Source: Paralvinella palmiformis
Lineage: Eukaryota; Annelida; Polychaeta; Terebellida; Alvinellidae
Length of the DNA stretch: 64,000 bases
Direction of reading: 5' to 3'
NCBI GenBank assembly: GCA_025642065.1
Contig: JAODUP010000277.1
Location: forward strand, 338,501-402,500
Shown here: one piece after another, positions 59,402-64,000 of the stretch
Layout of the letters: each line of letters opens with the position of its first letter
How positions within the stretch are numbered: position 1 is the stretch's first letter
Notes under the pieces: generated by a model
What the model was told of the DNA's origin: nothing
Databases searched by the model: none
What the model saw: the letters and a program-made list of their open reading frames with translations, nothing else
Program-made: the position numbers and the translations under genes

Positions 59402-62400
59402 CTTATGTAAGCGGACACCGTGTATAGAGTAGAACTGGCGACATAACTGGTGGCCGAAATTTGGAGTAATGAGATGGTATCACCCCCTTGTTGACTTGAA
59501 ACAGGTCACCGTAGTGTTGTTATTAATCGCCGTAATATGGTGGTGGTTGCCTTTGAGTAATGCATATGGCCCTGGCCAGTTCTACTGTATACTCAGTAAT
59601 GCCCGCACAGGTATTTTATAATTTCGTAGCCTTTCTACGTATACACGATATTAAGCGTACGGCTTTAGAGTTTACGGCTGTACCAGATACCGTCAGTTAG
59701 CGAAATAAAATCAAACTGATAACCCAATTTCAAGTGATAGAAACAGTTTACAATTTGTCATTCATTCCAACTACTGACCTACAAATCCTCTTCCGTCGGG
59801 TCCTCTCGGTCCTGTAGACCCGGTAGCTCCAGTCTCACCCCGTCTCCCCGTTGATCCAGTAGCACCATTTCTTCCTGTATATCCAGTAGCTCCGGACCGA
59901 CCTAAAAGTGATAGTCGGAAGTGTTTCAGCTGAAGTCAATCATCGAGTTTTTCTAATACAACGTACTACACCTGAACACAACGAGTACACCATCGGATTG
60001 GAATGTTTATCGTCCATTATATTTAAGTTCCCCGTTCCACACAACCGCCCTGCGTTATCTAAATGGCACACAGTACCCCCCCTCCCCCATTAAAAGTGTT
60101 TAGGCAATCGCTATTACCGTTCTGTCTTATTGTTGCATCTTAATGGCAGCTGATTTCATTTAATATCATCACACTATGTTAAATGTTATTTGAAACACAG
60201 GTTCGGTAATTTGTTCCATTAACATTATTAGCGATACGTTAGAAAAAATACAAATCCACCAAATGGCGAAACGGTCATTCAGTTTGGATAATTGACTAAA
60301 GAATAATTTGCTGGATGGCTCTGAAGCTGCATTTGGACAGAGTTTTGAGATAGTAATAATTTTTATTTCAGGAAACATCCTTATGCAGAGCACTTGGAGT
60401 TCAACACTGCGGATTACTGTGAAATTATTCGCATTATCTTGTCGATCTATTTTCATGTTTCAGTGTCGCTTATGTATAAAAAGGTTGTCACTAACAGTGG
60501 TAAAATAAACTTAACGGGTTTCGCTTTTCAACGATTTTCTTCATTATTCGTATGCACTACCGTGGAAATTAAGAAATTAACAGTTATGCGCATTAGCTAA
60601 ATATAACAACCTGTTTGCCGATAGAAACCGCATTAACAAATAGAAACACGCATGGCTGTGTTGCTTACCAGCTGGGCCGGTGCTGCCCGTAGCTCCAGTC
60701 AGTCCTCTTTCACCAGGCGGCCCTTGTTCACCCCGCAGGCCATTAGGTCCGCGTGTTCCAATACGTCCAGTGGCACCAGTTGCCCCGGTGTTTCCACGTT
60801 TTCCGCTGGTACCTGTGCTACCAGGGCGACCGAAAGGTCCTGCCGGTCCCGGCAATCCTGTGGCACCGGTGCTGCCTGTATAATGTATAACGGGCAAAGA
60901 AAAGAAAGAGAAAAGAGACAGTGATTACCTGAAATTTATATAGTAATCGATGTGTTTTTTCTTCGCATTTGTAATATCGCCAATTAACTTAGTCTTAAAT
61001 GTAATAAGACACGTCAGCATGGAACCCTTATGTGGTGGCGCCACGTTACCATTTCATTTAAAGGATATATAAAAGCTAATAACATTTCTATAGTCACTTA
61101 TGTACAAAAAGGTTGTCACTGTTATTCCTCAAAGCCACGTACCAGATCTGCCTCGTGATCCAGGCGGTCCCCTATTTCCTAGTGGCCCTGGTGGACCAGC
61201 CTGTCCGGATTGTCCTCTTGGACCTGTTGGACCAGTAGCTCCTCTAGATCCTAGTCTTCCCGTCGCACCAGTAGGACCAAATGGACCTCTAACACCAGTA
61301 GCGCCTGTACCGCCAGGTCGACCAGATCGTCCTTCAGGTCCAGGTGGACCTCTTTCACCTGTATCCATGCAAACAATTATGTATTGCCTTATAATTTCTT
61401 TTCATCTAACTGCTAAAACAGATGTTAATTAGAAATATTATGGAAAACACCTACCGGACTTTCCTTGATCACCGGGAGAACCTCTTGCACCGGGTTGTCC
61501 CGAGGGCCCAGGTGGTCCTTGTTCACCAGGAAGTCCTTGTTGACCACTAGGACCTTGGTCACCACGCCTTCCGGGTGGTCCAATATCACCCTTTCTACCC
61601 TTTGGTCCAGAAGGTCCTGGTGGACCTGATGGTCCTGGTGATCCAATCCTTCCCAGAGGTCCTTGTTCGCCACGGTCACCAGGTCCGCCACGTTGTCCAG
61701 TAGGTCCCATTTCACCTCTCGGCCCTTGAGGTCCAGGTAACCCTCTTCCACCAGTTGCACCCTGGGGTCCTATATCACCACGTGGTCCAGAAGGTCCACT
61801 CGGTCCTCGTTCTCCAACAGGACCCCTTTCACCCAGAGGTCCTGAAGGTCCTGGAGGTCCATTTGAACCACGTTGTCCAGAAGGACCGGGAGGGCCCCTA
61901 TCTCCCCTTGGTCCAGATGGACCCAATGGGCCCCTTTCACCCTGTGGTCCACGTGGTCCAGATGGCCCACTGGGTCCAAGAGGTCCCATTGGTCCTGTAG
62001 GTCCCGTTGCACCAGCTGGACCTCTAGGACCTGGTGGCCCAATTAATCCCTTATTACCAGGTTCTCCACGTGTACCTGGTGGTCCAGAGGGGCCAAGAGG
62101 TCCACTTGGTCCAGATCGCCCAGGAGGTCCTGGTTCTCCTCGTGGTCCACTTGGTCCTGCTGGACCTGACTGTCCTTGTTGCCCAGGTGGTCCTATTTCA
62201 CCTCTGGGTCCAGGAGGACCCAAAGGACCAGGTGGTCCAGGTTGTCCTCTAGGACCAGATGGGCCTGAAGGACCAGATTCTCCTGGCTCGCCACGTTCTC
62301 CGCGAGTACCAGCAGGGCCGAGCGGACCAGAAGGACCTGGCGGTCCTGACGGTCCAGGCTGTCCAACTGGCCCTTGTGGGCCACGTTCTCCCAATGGGCC

Positions 62401-64000
62401 AGCCATACCAGATATTCCTTGTGGTCCTATGGAGCCAGTTGCACCAGTTGCTCCTGGTGATCCCATTGGACCTCTTTGACCTCTAGGACCTGCTGGGCCT
62501 AATGGACCCGGTGGACCAATTTCTCCCCTTGGTCCTGCAGGGCCCAATTCACCACGTGGTCCAGCTCGGCCTGGTGGTCCTAGTTCGCCTTGTGGCCCAG
62601 AAGGACCAGTAGCACCTGATCGTCCCATTAAGCCAATTTCACCTTTTGGTCCTAGTGGCCCAGGAGGTCCGGCCTCACCGCGAGGACCTGGTTGACCCAT
62701 CTGACCAGATTCTCCACGTGGACCAGCAAGTCCTCTTGGACCAGAAGGTCCCAAGGGTCCGGCTGGCCCTAGAGGACCTGCAGGACCTGGCTGTCCTCTA
62801 GGACCCGGAGGTCCTGCTTCACCCCTTCCTCCTGTTTAATTAAAATATTTTAAACTTTTGTACATGTGATATATATTGTGGAAAACTGTAATAGATACTA
62901 TTTAGCTTTGTAAACGATTAATATATCAATGTGACAAACCTAGAGGTCCAGGTGGTCCAGCATCACCTCGCTGGCCAGGTGGTCCAGCAGGACCAGGTTG
63001 AGTTGGTCCAGGCTCTCCAGGAGGACCTCTGGGGCCTGATCTTCCTTGTGGTCCAGGTTGTCCTAGTGGTCCCGAAGGTCCGGGCTCACCTCTTGAGCCC
63101 TGTGATCCTGGTTGTCCTCTAAGTCCAGTTTCTCCACGGAGTCCTGATTCACCTCTTGGACCTTGTGGGCCAGGCAATCCAGCTGAACCTTGTTGTCCAA
63201 TTTCTCCTCGTTCTCCTCTTGGTCCTTGAGGTCCGGGTAATCCAGGTTGTCCTCTTGATCCATCAGGTCCAGGGAGTCCAATTTGCCCTCTTGGTCCAGG
63301 TGATCCAGTACTGCCAGACGGACCTTGCGGTCCTGGTTGTCCAGTTTCACCCCGCGGTCCTGATGGACCCAGTGGTCCAGGTTCACCACGAGTACCACTT
63401 TCACCTTTTGGTCCCTGTGCACCTGGACGTCCAGGCTCTCCTCTTGGTCCGGAAAGTCCAGTTGGTCCAGTTAACCCTGATTTAAAGATACCATAAGCAA
63501 TTATGTTTTTATATTGCAAGAACAAAATTTTAAAAGATTTTTTCTTAAAATACTTTTAAATTGTACTCATATTTAAACTTTACCTGCTTCACCAGCTGGT
63601 CCTGGCTCTCCTCTTGGGCCCTGTGGGCCACTTAATCCTATTTCACCACGTGGCCCAGCAGGACCTGCGGGTCCGGATTGACCCGATGGACCAGGCAGTC
63701 CAGTTTCTCCTCTCGGACCCTGTAAACCTGGTTCTCCTCTCTGGCCTGGTTCTCCTCGCTGCCCTGCTTGACCAGTTGGTCCTTTTGGTCCAATTCCACC
63801 AATTGGTCCTGGTGGTCCAGCTTCGCCTGGAGATCCTCGTGGACCAGCTTCTCCTCTAATACCTTGAGGCCCAGCAGGTCCAGATTCTCCAATTGGCCCA
63901 GCCTCTCCACGTGTTCCAGGTTCTCCACGAGGACCAGCAGGTCCAACTGGACCAAGTGGGCCTGATGGTCCAGCTGGTCCTGGTGAACCTCTTTCACCTG
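58749..64000 (-). CDS. Collagen with C-terminal transmembrane anchor (gene span, 5' end outside window)
   Basis: The - strand exons are 63584-64000 (partial or starting at 63,997), 62940-63476, 61455-62831, 61143-61358, 60669-60875, 59779-59901 and 58749-59401. Every junction is phase 1 and splits a glycine codon as G|GN, except the last, which makes alanine. At least 950 residues of Gly-X-Y are visible, with a single interruption. The chain ends [17 protein letters not shown], about 45 non-collagenous residues, one membrane helix (with [14 protein letters not shown]), a basic stop-transfer HRIRRSK and a tail of about 145 residues. Topology is therefore predicted as type I: collagen outside, C terminus in the cytoplasm. 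Known membrane collagens (XIII, XVII, XXIII, XXV) are type II with N-terminal anchors. The start, signal peptide and any N-terminal domains lie beyond the window. I know no named gene with this layout. Confidence 0.9.
59779..59901 (-). CDS. Collagen exon, Thr-rich Gly-Ala-Thr triplets and end of the triple helix
   Basis: 123 bp. Encodes twelve triplets such as [19 protein letters not shown] and closes with GPDGRGFV, where the Gly-X-Y pattern stops. Acceptor CACTTTTAG, donor GTCAGT. Threonine dominates the Y position here. Confidence 0.92.
   Translation of the reverse strand, partial: VGPELLDIQEEMVLLDQRGDGVRLELPGLQDREDPTEEDL
60669..60875 (-). CDS. Collagen exon (23 triplets)
   Basis: 207 bp, uninterrupted Gly-X-Y with [19 protein letters not shown] at the start and [13 protein letters not shown] at the end. 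Acceptor CATTATACAG, donor GTAAGC. Composition is intermediate between the Pro-rich and Thr-rich parts. Confidence 0.94.
61143..61358 (-). CDS. Collagen exon (24 triplets)
   Basis: 216 bp, uninterrupted: [17 protein letters not shown] at the start and [10 protein letters not shown] at the end. Acceptor ATGGATACAG, donor GTACGT. 216 is four times 54, but neighbouring exons do not follow a 54-bp rule. Confidence 0.95.
61455..62831 (-). CDS. Collagen giant exon (153 uninterrupted triplets)
   Basis: 1,377 bp encode 459 residues of perfect Gly-X-Y, rich in GPSGPRG, GPPGPSG and GPRGE units. Acceptor TTAATTAAACAG, donor GTAGGT. Several RGD tripeptides occur in GPRGDRG, GPRGDIG and RRGDQG, but in a triple helix these need not bind integrins. 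Long open frames in the other five phases over this exon are shadows caused by the repetitive codons. Confidence 0.97.
62940..63476 (-). CDS. Collagen exon with one four-residue interruption
   Basis: 537 bp, 179 codons, starting [16 protein letters not shown]. The regular pattern breaks once near 62,990-63,010, where [12 protein letters not shown] places four residues between two glycines; this accounts for the exon length not being a multiple of nine. Acceptor TTTAAATCAG, donor GTTTGT (non-consensus but frame-consistent). Confidence 0.94.
63584..64000 (-). CDS. Collagen exon, reaching the window edge
   Basis: Gly-X-Y from [16 protein letters not shown] to [10 protein letters not shown], donor GTAAAG. 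The last bases in the window read CAG then GTGAAAG on the - strand, the same form as the acceptor of the 61,358 exon. The exon may thus start at 63,997 (414 bp, 46 triplets), or the CAG may be coding. Confidence 0.93.

Noticed and set aside
61425..64000. Several long frames in other phases over the collagen exons
   Set aside because: The nine-base period of Gly-X-Y codons keeps all phases free of stops; only one frame gives glycine at every third residue.

Overview
The window is animal nuclear DNA: AT-rich, full of microsatellites, with long introns bounded by GT/AG and many retrotransposon and transposon remnants. The mix of tRNA-derived SINEs with CATCATCATC or TCAC tails, CR1/L2-type LINEs ending in (TTA)n, BEL/Pao, Ty3/gypsy, hAT and Helitron-type relics fits a marine or freshwater invertebrate, most likely a lophotrochozoan such as a mollusc. 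The species cannot be fixed from the sequence alone.

Two protein-coding genes are well supported, and they converge tail to tail. On the + strand (about 45.0-54.2 kb) a five-exon gene encodes a short PX-domain sorting nexin of the SNX10/SNX11 type; all splice phases agree and the reconstructed protein is about 224 residues. On the - strand (from beyond 64.0 kb down to 58.75 kb) a collagen gene runs through at least six collagenous exons and a terminal exon that encodes a juxtamembrane stretch, a single transmembrane helix and a tail of about 145 residues. That makes it a collagen anchored at its C terminus, the opposite of the known vertebrate membrane collagens. This is the most unusual object in the window.

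A tRNA-Thr(UGU) gene lies at 23.8 kb.

Region by region: 1-6.4 kb is mostly non-coding with a 51-bp palindrome and a SINE. 6.4-9.7 kb holds a 372-bp SINE with intact target duplications and simple repeats. 9.9-22.3 kb is a transposon graveyard: gypsy (-), an internally deleted LINE (-), gypsy (+), PIF1-type helicase of a probable Helitron (-), BEL/Pao (-) split by a LINE (+), and hAT (-). 22-33.5 kb holds SINEs, two more LINE remnants and an inverted repeat. 36.4-39.3 kb has two inverted-repeat DNA elements and a 38-bp minisatellite of about 18 units. 40-45 kb is nearly featureless apart from a SINE and TA arrays. The SNX gene introns and the 4.6-kb space to the collagen gene contain more SINEs, a 230-bp tandem duplication and an 88-bp alternating purine-pyrimidine tract.
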